Of a DNA stretch of 64,000 nt, positions 27,794-36,176 are shown piece after piece (positions within the stretch are counted from its first letter, which is position 1; each line of letters starts with the position of its first letter). The DNA is taken from the NCBI GenBank assembly GCA_028718185.1, contig JAQUMH010000001.1:777186-841185 (forward strand), in the 5' to 3' direction. This DNA comes from Elusimicrobiota bacterium (GTDB lineage Bacteria; Elusimicrobiota; UBA8919). The notes beneath the pieces are model-generated. The model saw only the letters and a program-made list of their open reading frames with translations. It did not search any database and had not been told where the DNA came from. The position numbers and the translations under genes are program-made.

Positions 27794-28405
27794 CTAAAAC
27801 AATTTTTGGAATTTTTTTATCTCGGATTTTACATCGTTTTTTGCAACTACGGAAGAAATTGCACATAATCCGTCGGCACCTGCTTTAACAACTTCACCGG
27901 CATTAGAAAGGTTTATCCCGCCAATTGCAACTATTGGAATTGAAACAACTTTTTTTATATCTTTTATTAGAGTAATCCCTTTGGGATTTCCTGCATCAGA
28001 TTTAGTATTTGTCGCAAAAATCGGAGAAACTCCGAGGTAATCCGCACCCATCTTTTCTGCTACTTTTGCTTCTTCAATATTATGAACAGTAACACCTATT
28101 ATTTTATTTTTACCAAGTATCCTTCTGGCAACCGGATAAGACATGTCATCCTGCCCGATATGAACACCGTTGGCATTAACAGCAACTGCGATATCAAGCC
28201 GGTCATTTATTAAAAAGATAATGTCTCTACATAATCTTTTTAATACCAACGCTTCTTCATACATTTCTTTGGTAGAACCTGATTTATTACGATACTGAAC
28301 AACCTTTACTCCTGCTGAAACAGCAGATTTAACATCACTGATATTACCAGCTTTGCTTAATTCAGTATCCGTTATAAAATAATAACCGGCATAAATATTT
28401 TCCAT
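27794..28405 (-). CDS. thiE: thiamine-phosphate synthase
   Basis: This 203-residue TIM-barrel enzyme joins HMP-pyrophosphate and thiazole phosphate to give thiamine phosphate. Motifs are VQYRNKSGSTKEM, LINDRLDIAVAVNANGVHIG, IIGVTVHNIEEAKVAEKMGADYLGVSPIF and PIVAIGGINLSNAGEVVKAGADGL. It lies downstream of thiM on the same strand, with a repeat block between them. The two make a thiazole-salvage pair; no thiC, thiD or thiG lies in the window. Confidence 0.95.
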   Translation of the reverse strand: MENIYAGYYFITDTELSKAGNISDVKSAVSAGVKVVQYRNKSGSTKEMYEEALVLKRLCRDIIFLINDRLDIAVAVNANGVHIGQDDMSYPVARRILGKNKIIGVTVHNIEEAKVAEKMGADYLGVSPIFATNTKSDAGNPKGITLIKDIKKVVSIPIVAIGGINLSNAGEVVKAGADGLCAISSVVAKNDVKSEIKKFQKLF

Positions 28406-28423
28406 AGAAATATATTGAATCGT

Positions 28424-28516
28424 TGGGTTATAGGGTTATGGGGTTATAGAGTTTTAGGGTTTTAGGGTTTAGGGTTTTTAACTCTATAACTCTACAAACT
28501 CTATAACTCTAAAACT
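28424..28516. repeat. GGGTTATAGAGTTTTAGGG word repeats
   Basis: Tandem and inverted variants of GGGTTATAGGGTTATGGGG, TAGAGTTTTAGGGTTT and AACTCTATAACTCTAC fill the thiE-thiM gap. The same words occur at 17215-17270, 56300-56371 and in frame in prmC. The block can form a long weak hairpin. Confidence 0.75.
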
Positions 28517-29315
28517 ATTTTCTTGTGATTTTGCTCATCTTTTCAACAGTTTTTTTATCTAAATTGAATATTGCATCGAAAAGAGCTTCTTTAAATGAAC
28601 CCGGACCTTTTGACGATTTAACTGCAAGTTCTGCCGCTATTTCAAAACAGCAAAGACCTGCAACTGACGCTAATGCTAAATCCTTTTCTACTGCGGCAAA
28701 AGCGCCGATAACAGATGTGGCCATACATCCTGTACCTACGATGTTCGCCATCATCTGATGCCCGTTCTTCACAATATATGTTATTTTGCCATCAGTAACA
28801 ATATCCTCTTTCCCGGTTATAACAACTGTGCAATTTCTTTTTTTAGCGAGGTGTTTTGCAAGTTCAACGAGATTTTTACCTACTTCGGTTGCATCTACAC
28901 CCTTTGTTTGAACATTCTCACCGGCAATTCTTGCAACTTCAGATGAGTTACCTTTAATAATGTTAATTTTAACTTCGTCTAATAACTCAAAAGATTTCTG
29001 GTCACGCAGTTTAGTTGCTCCTGCCCCGCAGACATCAAGAACAACCGGAATGCCTTTTTCATTTGCACTTTTTGCTGCAATTTTCATTGAGTCAATAAAA
29101 TCAACGGTAAGCGTTCCGATATTGAGTACCAAAGAAGAAGCAATTTTCGCCATATCGGCAACTTCTTCCTTAGCGTGCGCCATTACCGGAGAAGCGCCAA
29201 AAACTTTCACAACATTTGCACAATCATAGATGGTAACCCAGTTAGTAAGATGATGAACAACCGGCTTCTGTGCCCTGACTTTTTCAAGCAAACTATAAAT
29301 TTCAATTTCTGGCAT
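28515..29315 (-). CDS. thiM: hydroxyethylthiazole kinase
   Basis: This 266-residue kinase phosphorylates hydroxyethylthiazole for thiamine salvage. Seen are QKPVVHHLTNWVTIYDCANV, SPVMAHAKEEV, LVLNIGTLT, PVVLDVCGAGAT, IIKGNSSEV, VVITGKEDIVTDG and the ATP/catalytic NIVGTGCMATSVIGAF. The C-terminal extension TVEKMSKITRK is short. A GGGAGGT site precedes the ATG. I looked for a TPP riboswitch in 29316-29560 and saw none; only a small CCCTTAGGTAGTGAGGG hairpin is there. Confidence 0.95.
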   Translation of the reverse strand: MPEIEIYSLLEKVRAQKPVVHHLTNWVTIYDCANVVKVFGASPVMAHAKEEVADMAKIASSLVLNIGTLTVDFIDSMKIAAKSANEKGIPVVLDVCGAGATKLRDQKSFELLDEVKINIIKGNSSEVARIAGENVQTKGVDATEVGKNLVELAKHLAKKRNCTVVITGKEDIVTDGKITYIVKNGHQMMANIVGTGCMATSVIGAFAAVEKDLALASVAGLCCFEIAAELAVKSSKGPGSFKEALFDAIFNLDKKTVEKMSKITRK

Positions 29316-29562
29316 TTTCTACCTCCCTTTTCCAATAAAATAAAATGACTACAACAATGTTTTAAGTAACTTTTTTAACCGTATCCCTCACTACCTAAGG
29401 GACGATAATTTCTATCAACCAACTAATAAGACACAATGTTCCTATGGTAAAAACAAAAGTCTTCATTTTGTTGTTCCTTCAAGTTTTCAAATCAGAAAAA
29501 TGCAAACTACCCATTTTTTTAAATATCTCTATTAAGACAATTAGTATTGTGTCCCCCGATTC

Positions 29563-31140
29563 TCATTCATCCTTTTTGTTTTTTTCCATATAGTCATCCA
29601 ATTTTTTTAAATTATGTTTATCTATATTTCTCTTGTATTTTTTGACTAGAGCTTTAATTGGTTCTATCACATCTGCTGCCGGAAGAATTTGATTATTAGA
29701 AAGTATGGCTTTGAAAATTTCATTTATCTGGCTCTTTGTAAAATTCCCATATTTTGATAGTTCTCTAACGTTTTCTTCAACACCTCTATAGGAACCACTA
29801 TTTCTGAAAATATTTATCACTCTTTTCTTTATGTTTATTTTAGTAATTTTATCCTTAGATTTTGTAAAAACCTGATAAGCTATTCCCCTGCATAATTCTG
29901 CATAATCGTTACCCTTTAAAGGTATTGCTTGAAAAATATCCAAAAAACCGTAAGGATCAATATCCTGAACCTTTACTGGCAGTATTTCTTTTTTATAAAT
30001 AAAAGCAATTCCAGACTCCTGATCTGTCCACTTGGATCCTCTAAAATCACTTGTTATTATAGGTATGAAAAATTTACAATGCCTTAATTCATAAATAATC
30101 TTGTTTTTCCAAATCGACGAAGGTGTTATATCATGGTGTGCAAGAAAAGAGACAATACCATATTGCTCAAGCTCACTTTTTATATTACCTGCGATTCCCT
30201 TATTGATTGTTGAATAACTAATAAAAACACAGCAACTTTTTATTTTAACACTTTTTTTTCTTCTTTTGTATTTTGTGGTAGCCCGGAGTTTATCCTCTAT
30301 TCCTATTGCTAATTTATTATTTAATGCGTTATGACTGTTTTCTTTTTTATTAACAGATGTATCTTTTTTTTGAATATCTGTAAATGAACTATCGTTTTTG
30401 ATGTTTTCATGATTCATTGCGTAATCTTTTATGCATTCAGGTAATTTTATATCAACAAAATGGATTCCACGCAGCATAGAAACAATATTATATATCTCTT
30501 TATTTATATCATCCTTAATTCTTTGTATGGTAGTATCTTTTCTAATTTTTTCTTTTTCTATTATTTCAGCAATTACCGCTGCTTTAAGAAAACCGAGGCT
30601 TTCATCACCAACACCATTATCACTAAAACTTTTATTTTTTTTGAAGTATGCAATTAAGTTACTTATATAATTTTTCTCATTTTTTATACCCTTATTACTT
30701 GTTTTGTAGGTATTTATGATATTATTTAAGAAAGATTCCAATTTCAAAAGGCCATTATAAATTATGTTGTTTATGGTTTCATTAAACTCAACATTTACCC
30801 TATAATCTTTTACCCATTCTCTCTTTTCTTCTAAAAGTTTCTGTGATACTTTGAAATCAGGACGAATGACACCTTCTTTGCCCAATTCAAAATATATCTT
30901 AAAATCAATTCTTGATTTTAAATCATTATACTGGTTTTTATCTGTTGGTTTATTTATTAAATTTTCAAAATCCTCAACCATCTCTTGTGTAAATTTGATT
31001 ATTATTGCATTACTGTTAATCTCGATTCTAAAATCATAATCAGTATCAGGGACAGGTGTCTCGTAATGGTTTACATTTGCAGTCGGAACCAACCCTTTAA
31101 TAAGATTCTCTATATATTTTATTGCATTTTCATTTTTCAT
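29563..31140 (-). CDS. TIR-domain protein, probable immune effector
   Basis: This 525-residue cytosolic protein has a TIR domain at about 300-410: CCVFISYSTINKGIAGNIKS, SFLAHHDITPSSIWKNKI, FFIPIITSDFRGSKWTDQE with the candidate catalytic Glu375, and EILPVKVQDIDPYGFLD. The N-terminal 290 residues are rich in Lys, Asn, Ile and Glu, partly helical, and match nothing I recognise. The C-terminal 110 residues are also unassigned. TIR domains with this Glu are often NAD-cleaving effectors in phage defence. It follows the AlbA_2/ATPase gene by 68 bp on the same strand, which suggests a two-gene unit. Confidence 0.82.
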   Translation of the reverse strand: MKNENAIKYIENLIKGLVPTANVNHYETPVPDTDYDFRIEINSNAIIIKFTQEMVEDFENLINKPTDKNQYNDLKSRIDFKIYFELGKEGVIRPDFKVSQKLLEEKREWVKDYRVNVEFNETINNIIYNGLLKLESFLNNIINTYKTSNKGIKNEKNYISNLIAYFKKNKSFSDNGVGDESLGFLKAAVIAEIIEKEKIRKDTTIQRIKDDINKEIYNIVSMLRGIHFVDIKLPECIKDYAMNHENIKNDSSFTDIQKKDTSVNKKENSHNALNNKLAIGIEDKLRATTKYKRRKKSVKIKSCCVFISYSTINKGIAGNIKSELEQYGIVSFLAHHDITPSSIWKNKIIYELRHCKFFIPIITSDFRGSKWTDQESGIAFIYKKEILPVKVQDIDPYGFLDIFQAIPLKGNDYAELCRGIAYQVFTKSKDKITKINIKKRVINIFRNSGSYRGVEENVRELSKYGNFTKSQINEIFKAILSNNQILPAADVIEPIKALVKKYKRNIDKHNLKKLDDYMEKNKKDE

Positions 31141-31208
31141 CTTTTTAATTCAAGAACATTACTCCAATTCTGATAATTATTTTTACTCATAATTTCTTTT
31201 TTATTTCT

Positions 31209-32621
31209 CTACAACTTCCCCTCTTCGTTATCACTATGGAGGACAAGCCAATGACCGCCTTTATCGGGACCAATGCGTTTAAGTTTTTTATGTTTAATCA
31301 ACTGGGTTAAATGATATTTAATGCCATCTTCTGTAATATTCCCTATCTTTTCCGACAATTCTTTTCTAGTAATTTCAGGATTTACTTTTATCAGATCTAA
31401 TATTTTCTGGGTAGTTTTCTGGGTAGTTTTCTGGGTAGTTTTCTGACTTTCTTTTTCCATTTGTAACGATGATTTTTTAATAGTCACCACGATACTTGTT
31501 CCCGTATATTCGAAAACTGGATCCGGTAATCCCCACTCATGACACCACTTAACTATTTTATTAGTACCTGAGCCAACCTCTTCAACGTATTTGATCCAAA
31601 AGAACTGTTTGGCAATCAGAGGATTCGGCGGCAAAGAGTCATGTTTCGTCGTCAATGTCTCTGCTGTCCACCCTTTTGGTAATCTCCCGGGATTCCAGAA
31701 TTCTATCCGATCATCAAAAATCCTCACCTGGACTTTACCCGTTGACCAATAGTCCCGATGAGCGATAGCATTGGCCAATACCTCACGGATGGCTTTTGGT
31801 GGATACTCCCACTTCTCCTGCCTTTCCAACTTTCCGGATTCAATCCATGCTGATAAAGCAATATTATTGAAGATAAACTTTTCAGCATCTTGCAACTGAT
31901 GAATGACACTACCAGTAATCGGTTTTAAATCTATCATATCTTCGGTCACATCAAGTCCTTTAAATCGAATACATTTCAACTCACATTGAGGATAAAAATC
32001 CTGCGGAACACCAAACAATAGAATAGCCGCATTGGTTGGTTTCTTGTTTTTAAGAAGCTTCATCCTCATTAATGCCTCTTGAACGGGTAATTTTTCACTT
32101 AAATCCAATCCTCGCTCAGACTTCCCCTTAAGAATGAATTCTTTGAGTAAATCACGATCTACATCTTTTAGCAAAGCACCTTTACAAATCTGGCTATCAA
32201 AACGAATTTGGTCCTTGTATTTATCAATAATCTTACTTTCGTATTCATCTTTACTCATTTTTAGAGTAGATTTACCGACACGGATAAAAGGTTTACCATA
32301 AGCCAACACCAGATGGTCAGCTGATTCTTTTACCTCAACTACAATTATCTCTTTTTTTTGTATTCTCTTTGTTATAATTTTAGGATGGATTTTGGGATCA
32401 GTATGCTGGGAAATCTGGTTAGTAAGATTTTCTATGGTATCCTTACCGATTTGAATACCAATGATTTTACCTATATTTGAAACTCCGATAAATATCTTGC
32501 CGCCTTCCGTATTTGCAAAAGCAGAAGTTGTTTCTATTATTTCATTTATTTGAGACAATGATGGTTTCCATTCTATTGTTGTTGATTCTGATTTACCCAT
32601 TAATTGAAGAGGATTTTTCAT
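31209..32621 (-). CDS. AlbA_2 domain/divergent-ATPase transcriptional regulator-like protein
   Basis: This 470-residue protein has an N-terminal AlbA_2 (Schlafen AAA_4-like) domain at about 12-130 (ESTTIEWKPS, TTSAFANTEGGKIFIGVSN, PFIRVGKSTLKMSKDEY). A GHKL-like ATPase module lies at about 270-385 (REVLANAIAHRDYW, DRIEFWNPGRLPKGW, VEEVGSGTNKI), as in RecG-like/COG2865 proteins. A TTQKTTQKTTQK linker leads to a C-terminal winged helix (VNPEITRKELSEKIG). Such proteins are annotated as regulators or defence components. A promoter lies at 32681-32708. The TIR gene follows. Confidence 0.83.
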   Translation of the reverse strand: MKNPLQLMGKSESTTIEWKPSLSQINEIIETTSAFANTEGGKIFIGVSNIGKIIGIQIGKDTIENLTNQISQHTDPKIHPKIITKRIQKKEIIVVEVKESADHLVLAYGKPFIRVGKSTLKMSKDEYESKIIDKYKDQIRFDSQICKGALLKDVDRDLLKEFILKGKSERGLDLSEKLPVQEALMRMKLLKNKKPTNAAILLFGVPQDFYPQCELKCIRFKGLDVTEDMIDLKPITGSVIHQLQDAEKFIFNNIALSAWIESGKLERQEKWEYPPKAIREVLANAIAHRDYWSTGKVQVRIFDDRIEFWNPGRLPKGWTAETLTTKHDSLPPNPLIAKQFFWIKYVEEVGSGTNKIVKWCHEWGLPDPVFEYTGTSIVVTIKKSSLQMEKESQKTTQKTTQKTTQKILDLIKVNPEITRKELSEKIGNITEDGIKYHLTQLIKHKKLKRIGPDKGGHWLVLHSDNEEGKL

Positions 32622-32680
32622 ATTGACTCTGTGCTAAAAACTTTACTGGCAATTTTAAGGAAGTAATACTTAATAATTGT

Positions 32681-32708
32681 ATTATAATCAAATATTATTT
32701 ATTTTCAA
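32681..32708 (-). promoter_or_regulatory. promoter of the AlbA_2-TIR pair
   Basis: On the minus strand TTGAAA (32708-32703), a 16-bp spacer and TATAAT (32686-32681) give a start near 32674 and a leader of about 50 nt. It is divergent from the plus-strand promoter at 32734-32762, with only 25 bp between the two -35 boxes. Confidence 0.65.
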
Positions 32709-32733
32709 TAGTTCTTAACACGATGGGATGTTA

Positions 32734-32762
32734 TTGACACTCGCCAAACATATTTGTATAAT
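32734..32762 (+). promoter_or_regulatory. promoter of the pgmB-like/GH3 operon
   Basis: TTGACA (32734-32739), a 17-bp spacer and TATAAT (32757-32762) form a perfect consensus. Transcription near 32769 leaves a short leader with AAAGGATGG before the ATG at 32788. Confidence 0.8.
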
Positions 32763-32787
32763 TAAATTCATAAAGGATGGTAAAATA

Positions 32788-33444
32788 ATGGAAAATAAAA
32801 AATTTAAATGTGCGATTTTTGATTTGGACGGTGTTATTGTCAATACTGTTCCTGTACATTTTAAGGCGTGGAAAAAAATGTTTGGCGAATACGGTAAAAA
32901 ATTTACATTCACGGACTACCTTAATAAAGTAGACGGTATTCCCAGATTAGACGGTACGAGAGCGATATTAAAAGGTCTTCCTGAAAAACAGATATTGGAA
33001 GCAAATGAGAAAAAACAGGTTTATTTTCTTAATTTTCTTTCCAAAGTTAAAATCCCGGTTTTTAAGTCCACTGTAAGATTAATAAAGCAACTTAAAAAAA
33101 ACAATATTAAACTTGCCGTAGTATCTTCAAGTAAAAATTGCAAGGACATTCTTAGACAGACAAAATTAATCAATTTATTTGAAGTATGCTTAACAGGAAA
33201 TGATATTACAAAAGGTAAACCAAACCCGCAGATATTCATAACAGCTGCCAGACAAATTGGTATCCCGCCTAAAAATTGCGTGGTTTTTGAGGATGCAATA
33301 CTTGGAGTAGAAGCGGCAAAAAGGGCAAAAATGAAATGTGTCGGGATTGACAGGCAGAATAAACCTGAAAGGTTGAAAAAAGCGGATATTGTTGTAAAGG
33401 ATTTGAGAGAAGTAAGTATAAAAACGCTGGAAAAATTGTTTTAG
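32788..33444 (+). CDS. HAD hydrolase, beta-phosphoglucomutase-like
   Basis: This 218-residue HAD enzyme has the nucleophile motif AIFDLDGVIVNTVP, the cap-domain start VHFKAWKKMFGEYG, motif II LAVVSSSKN, motif III Lys in GKPNPQIF and motif IV VFEDAILGVEAAKRAKM. The DGV-x-VNT and SSS patterns fit beta-phosphoglucomutases, which interconvert beta-glucose 1- and 6-phosphate, though other sugar-phosphate phosphatases share them. The start is set by AAAGGATGG upstream of the ATG at 32788; an in-frame ATG at 32728 lies before the promoter. It heads an operon with the GH3 gene. Confidence 0.85.
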   Translation: MENKKFKCAIFDLDGVIVNTVPVHFKAWKKMFGEYGKKFTFTDYLNKVDGIPRLDGTRAILKGLPEKQILEANEKKQVYFLNFLSKVKIPVFKSTVRLIKQLKKNNIKLAVVSSSKNCKDILRQTKLINLFEVCLTGNDITKGKPNPQIFITAARQIGIPPKNCVVFEDAILGVEAAKRAKMKCVGIDRQNKPERLKKADIVVKDLREVSIKTLEKLF

Positions 33445-33467
33445 TGCGTGTAGTAAATTATCATATG

Positions 33468-33490
33468 GCACGCCAAGGGCGTGCAACTAC
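33468..33490. repeat. GCACGCC/GGCGTGC hairpin element
   Basis: This copy is identical to 24906-24928, including the trailing AACTAC. It lies between the HAD and GH3 genes of one operon. Confidence 0.75.
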
Positions 33491-33527
33491 AAAAAACTAT
33501 TACAAATTCATAGCACGGAGGGTGACG

Positions 33528-35096
33528 ATGGTTAAACCGTTAAATATTAATGAGCTCAGTGTTGAACAGAAAATCGGACAGATGCTGCTTGCTAGATCAA
33601 ACTGCATATATAATCCTGCTGATAAAAAATTTGTATTTAATCTGATAAAAAACAGGAGCCTGGGCGGGATTCATCTGCCGTCAAATAAAAAAATTGTATC
33701 AGAATTCCTCGCTTATGCTGACTATCCTATACTGGTATGTGATAATATGGAAAACGGATATAGGGGTAATAACTCGCTTCAGCTACCTTGCCAAATGGCT
33801 GTAGGTGCAACGAATCTTGAAGAGTACGCATATGAATTCGGCAGATTGACGGCTATACAGGCAAAAGCCGACGGGTTAAATGTCGTATTCGGACCAATAC
33901 TTGATATCGCAATGAATCCTCTTTCTAACTGCGTGGGACCAAGGTCATTCGGCGGGAATAAGGAACTGGTAGCTAAAATGGCAATTGCCGCAATAAAAGG
34001 TTATCAGGATAACGGAATGATTGTAACAGGCAAACATTTTCCCGGATTCGGCGAATCGGCAGTTGATTCACATATAGGAATGGTATATCTAAACGGAAAT
34101 AGAAACTCGCTGATAAAAAGAGAACTTTATCCATATATTAAAACCATAAAAGAAGCTAATCTGTCGGGTGTTATGGTAGGACACATAATGGTAGAAAAAA
34201 TAGATAAAAAATATCCTGCATCAATTTCGCCCAAACTCATAAAACTTCTGCGCGACGTGGGATTTGACGGTCTTGTTATGACCGACTCCTTTGCTATGGT
34301 AGGTCTTACAAATCTTTTCTCTCTGGAAAAATGCCATGAACTTGCAATGGCTGCCGGAAATGATATGGTTATGACAAGTTACAGAATCCCCATGAAAACA
34401 GCATATGGATGGATGTTAAAAGCTTACAGAAACGGTGCTATCTCAATAAAACAAATTGACAATGCTGTCAGAAGAGTGATTGAGGCGCAGACAAAAACAA
34501 TGAAACAACCTTCGCAGAAAATAATAACAGATAAAGATAGAAAAACTGCTATAAATATGAGTGAAGCATCTATTACCGCAGTTCTTAATGGAGTGAACTC
34601 AGCAGCAATACCTGTAAATAAAAAACATTTGTTTATTCTTCAGGTAGGAAATTCGTTTAAAGACCCGCAAACACAAAAATCATACACAGAGGACAGCGGT
34701 ACTAAGGAATTTGAACAATTAATTAAAGAATCATTCCCAAATTCTGACATCCGTAAAGTTAATGAATTCCCCAGCCAAGTTCAGATTGAAGCTACTCTTT
34801 CTGAAACCATGAAATATGATAGTTTGGTTGTCATACCATTTTCAAGAACCGAAGGATACCTTGGCTCTTCAGATTTAACTCAGCGGTTAATAGCTTTAGT
34901 TAGCGGAATTTCACCCAAGATTTCAGCAATTGTTTTATTCGGCAACGCTTATGCAGCAAGAGAACTACCTGCTGTGAAAAGACTAATTTTTGCTTACGAA
35001 GGTGAGAATTGTTTTGAATCTGCAATGAAAGTACTCCGGGGACAAATCAAACCACATGGCAAGTTACCGGTTCCGGTAAAATTAAAGAAAATCTAA
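33528..35096 (+). CDS. glycoside hydrolase family 3 (NagZ-like)
   Basis: This 522-residue enzyme has the GH3 (beta/alpha)8 domain with VGPRSFGGNKELVAKMA, KHFPGFGESAVDSH (the Asp-His dyad of NagZ-type enzymes) and GLVMTDSFAMVGL, which carries the nucleophile Asp. The C-terminal 150 residues resemble the second (alpha/beta) domain. No signal peptide is seen, so it should be cytosolic and act on imported or recycled glycosides such as GlcNAc-containing ones. The start at 33528 has GGAGGGTGACG in front; the longer open frame reads through a repeat. It sits downstream of the beta-PGM-like gene, which hints at a role in sugar breakdown. Confidence 0.88.
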   Translation: MVKPLNINELSVEQKIGQMLLARSNCIYNPADKKFVFNLIKNRSLGGIHLPSNKKIVSEFLAYADYPILVCDNMENGYRGNNSLQLPCQMAVGATNLEEYAYEFGRLTAIQAKADGLNVVFGPILDIAMNPLSNCVGPRSFGGNKELVAKMAIAAIKGYQDNGMIVTGKHFPGFGESAVDSHIGMVYLNGNRNSLIKRELYPYIKTIKEANLSGVMVGHIMVEKIDKKYPASISPKLIKLLRDVGFDGLVMTDSFAMVGLTNLFSLEKCHELAMAAGNDMVMTSYRIPMKTAYGWMLKAYRNGAISIKQIDNAVRRVIEAQTKTMKQPSQKIITDKDRKTAINMSEASITAVLNGVNSAAIPVNKKHLFILQVGNSFKDPQTQKSYTEDSGTKEFEQLIKESFPNSDIRKVNEFPSQVQIEATLSETMKYDSLVVIPFSRTEGYLGSSDLTQRLIALVSGISPKISAIVLFGNAYAARELPAVKRLIFAYEGENCFESAMKVLRGQIKPHGKLPVPVKLKKI

Positions 35097-35111
35097 GCCT
35101 CGCTACGCTCG

Positions 35112-35205
35112 GCACTCCGCAGAAACAACAGAAATTTCGCAGATTACACAGAGATTAAATTTTTTCTGCGTAATCTGTGTTTTTTTTGCGTAATCTGCGA
35201 ATAAC
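35112..35205. repeat. GCGTAATCTGTG/CGCAGATTAC word repeats
   Basis: TTTCGCAGATTACACAGAG, TCTGCGTAATCTGTG and TTTGCGTAATCTGCG form direct and inverted copies between GH3 and tRNA-Tyr. They are the clearest members of the family also seen at 3587-3722, 9133-9189 and 44620-44667. Confidence 0.7.
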
Positions 35206-35207
35206 AT

Positions 35208-35291
35208 TGGGCAGGGAAGGATTCGAACCTTCGCAGGGCGCAGCCCGCCAGATTTACAGTCTGGTGCCATTAGCCACTCGGCCACCTACCC
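35208..35291 (-). tRNA. tRNA-Tyr (GUA)
   Basis: Read on the minus strand, the acceptor stem GGGTAGG pairs with CCTGCCC. The anticodon stem-loop CAGACTGTAAATCTG has anticodon GTA, a long class II variable arm follows (GCGGGCTGCGCCCTGC region), and the T arm contains GGTTCGAATCC. The discriminator is A and CCA is not encoded. A promoter lies at 35340-35368. It converges on the GH3 gene. Confidence 0.95.
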
Positions 35292-35339
35292 AATAAAGGC
35301 AGAAACTAGTAGTTAGTAATTAGTTACTGCAATTTGTTC

Positions 35340-35368
35340 ATTTTAGTAAATTCTAATTTATCTGTCAA
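35340..35368 (-). promoter_or_regulatory. promoter of tRNA-Tyr
   Basis: On the minus strand TTGACA (35368-35363), a 17-bp spacer and TAAAAT (35345-35340) precede the tRNA by about 50 bp. Confidence 0.7.
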
Positions 35369-35413
35369 GCATTTATACCAAGTTGTTTTGATAAGTATAA
35401 TAAAAAAATATTT

Positions 35414-35815
35414 TTATTCTATTTTTTTATCATAAAGATCTTTAATTTCTTCTAATAGTTCTTCTATTTCAAACGGCTTTTTAACAAAAAACAATGTTCT
35501 GCTACCCTCTGCTTTTTCACTATATGAAGGAATCTGTTTTTTTATCTCGGAAATTGAAAGACCTGACATGACAATAACAGGAGTATATGCTATATCCTGG
35601 TTGTTTTTAATTTCCTCAAGCACCACGAATCCATTTTTATCAGGTAACATTATATCTAAAATGATTAAATCCGGTTTTTTCTGTTTAGCTATTTCGACAC
35701 CTTCATTACCATCGGATGAAACAAAGACTTCATAACCGGATTTCTCCAGATTTATTTTTAACATTTTGCTTATAGACAAATCATCTTCTATTACTAAAAT
35801 CTTATATTTATTCAT
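35414..35815 (-). CDS. single-domain response regulator (CheY-like)
   Basis: This 133-residue receiver domain has no output domain. The acidic pair is VIEDD, the phosphorylated Asp is in LIILDIMLPDKNG, the Thr/Ser switch is in VIVMSGLS, and the conserved Lys is in FFVKKPF. A small insertion (SEKAEGSRT) precedes the last strand. No histidine kinase is adjacent. Its promoter (36110-36137) lies about 300 bp upstream, so the leader would contain the palindromic block at 35850-36020. Confidence 0.92.
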   Translation of the reverse strand: MNKYKILVIEDDLSISKMLKINLEKSGYEVFVSSDGNEGVEIAKQKKPDLIILDIMLPDKNGFVVLEEIKNNQDIAYTPVIVMSGLSISEIKKQIPSYSEKAEGSRTLFFVKKPFEIEELLEEIKDLYDKKIE

Positions 35816-35849
35816 TTATTTTACCTTCCTTATTTTTTTTAACACAACG

Positions 35850-36020
35850 AACGCTTCTGTCGAATGCTGTGGAGCCCCACCGACTAAAGTCGGTGACACC
35901 TGCTCCCCACCAATGATACTTTGGCGGGCAGGCATCTTCGGCTAAATCCGCCGAAGCATCCGCCACAAAGCGTTGGCGGATACCCTTTATGCATTCATCC
36001 CCCGTCTTCGTCGGGGGCAT
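35850..36020. repeat. composite GC-rich palindromic element
   Basis: At least three hairpins stand in a row: CACCGACTAAAGTCGGTG, TCCGCCACAAAGCGTTGGCGGA and CCCCCGTCTTCGTCGGGGG. A GGCTAAATCCGCC motif lies between them. The block is far more GC-rich than its surroundings. The rest of 35816-36176 holds only the promoter at 36110-36137 and the end of the next gene. Confidence 0.75.
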
Positions 36021-36109
36021 TTTGCATACGCGGGTAAAAAGTCAACTATATCTAACTGCAAGATAGAATTTGAATGCACTTAAACCAAAAATGCTGTTTT
36101 GCTTTTTTT

Positions 36110-36137
36110 ATTATAATTTTTTATGGTTGATTGTCAA
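36110..36137 (-). promoter_or_regulatory. promoter upstream of the first response regulator
   Basis: On the minus strand TTGACA (36137-36132), a 16-bp spacer and TATAAT (36115-36110) are present, a perfect consensus. The transcript would cross the palindromic block before reaching the ATG at 35815. Confidence 0.7.
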
Positions 36138-36176
36138 TGGTTGTATGCGAGGTGATATCAGGTGTATATTCAACTT

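Noticed and set aside
29316-29560. Possible TPP riboswitch upstream of thiM
   Set aside because: No CTGAGA/ACCC-type conserved cores were seen; only a small CCCTTAGGTAGTGAGGG hairpin is present.
35103-35285. 60-residue open frame on the minus strand
   Set aside because: It is the translation of tRNA-Tyr and the adjacent word repeat, not a gene.
35808-36020. 70-residue open frame on the minus strand
   Set aside because: It lies almost entirely in the GC-rich palindromic block and has repeat-derived residues; no family match or SD site.
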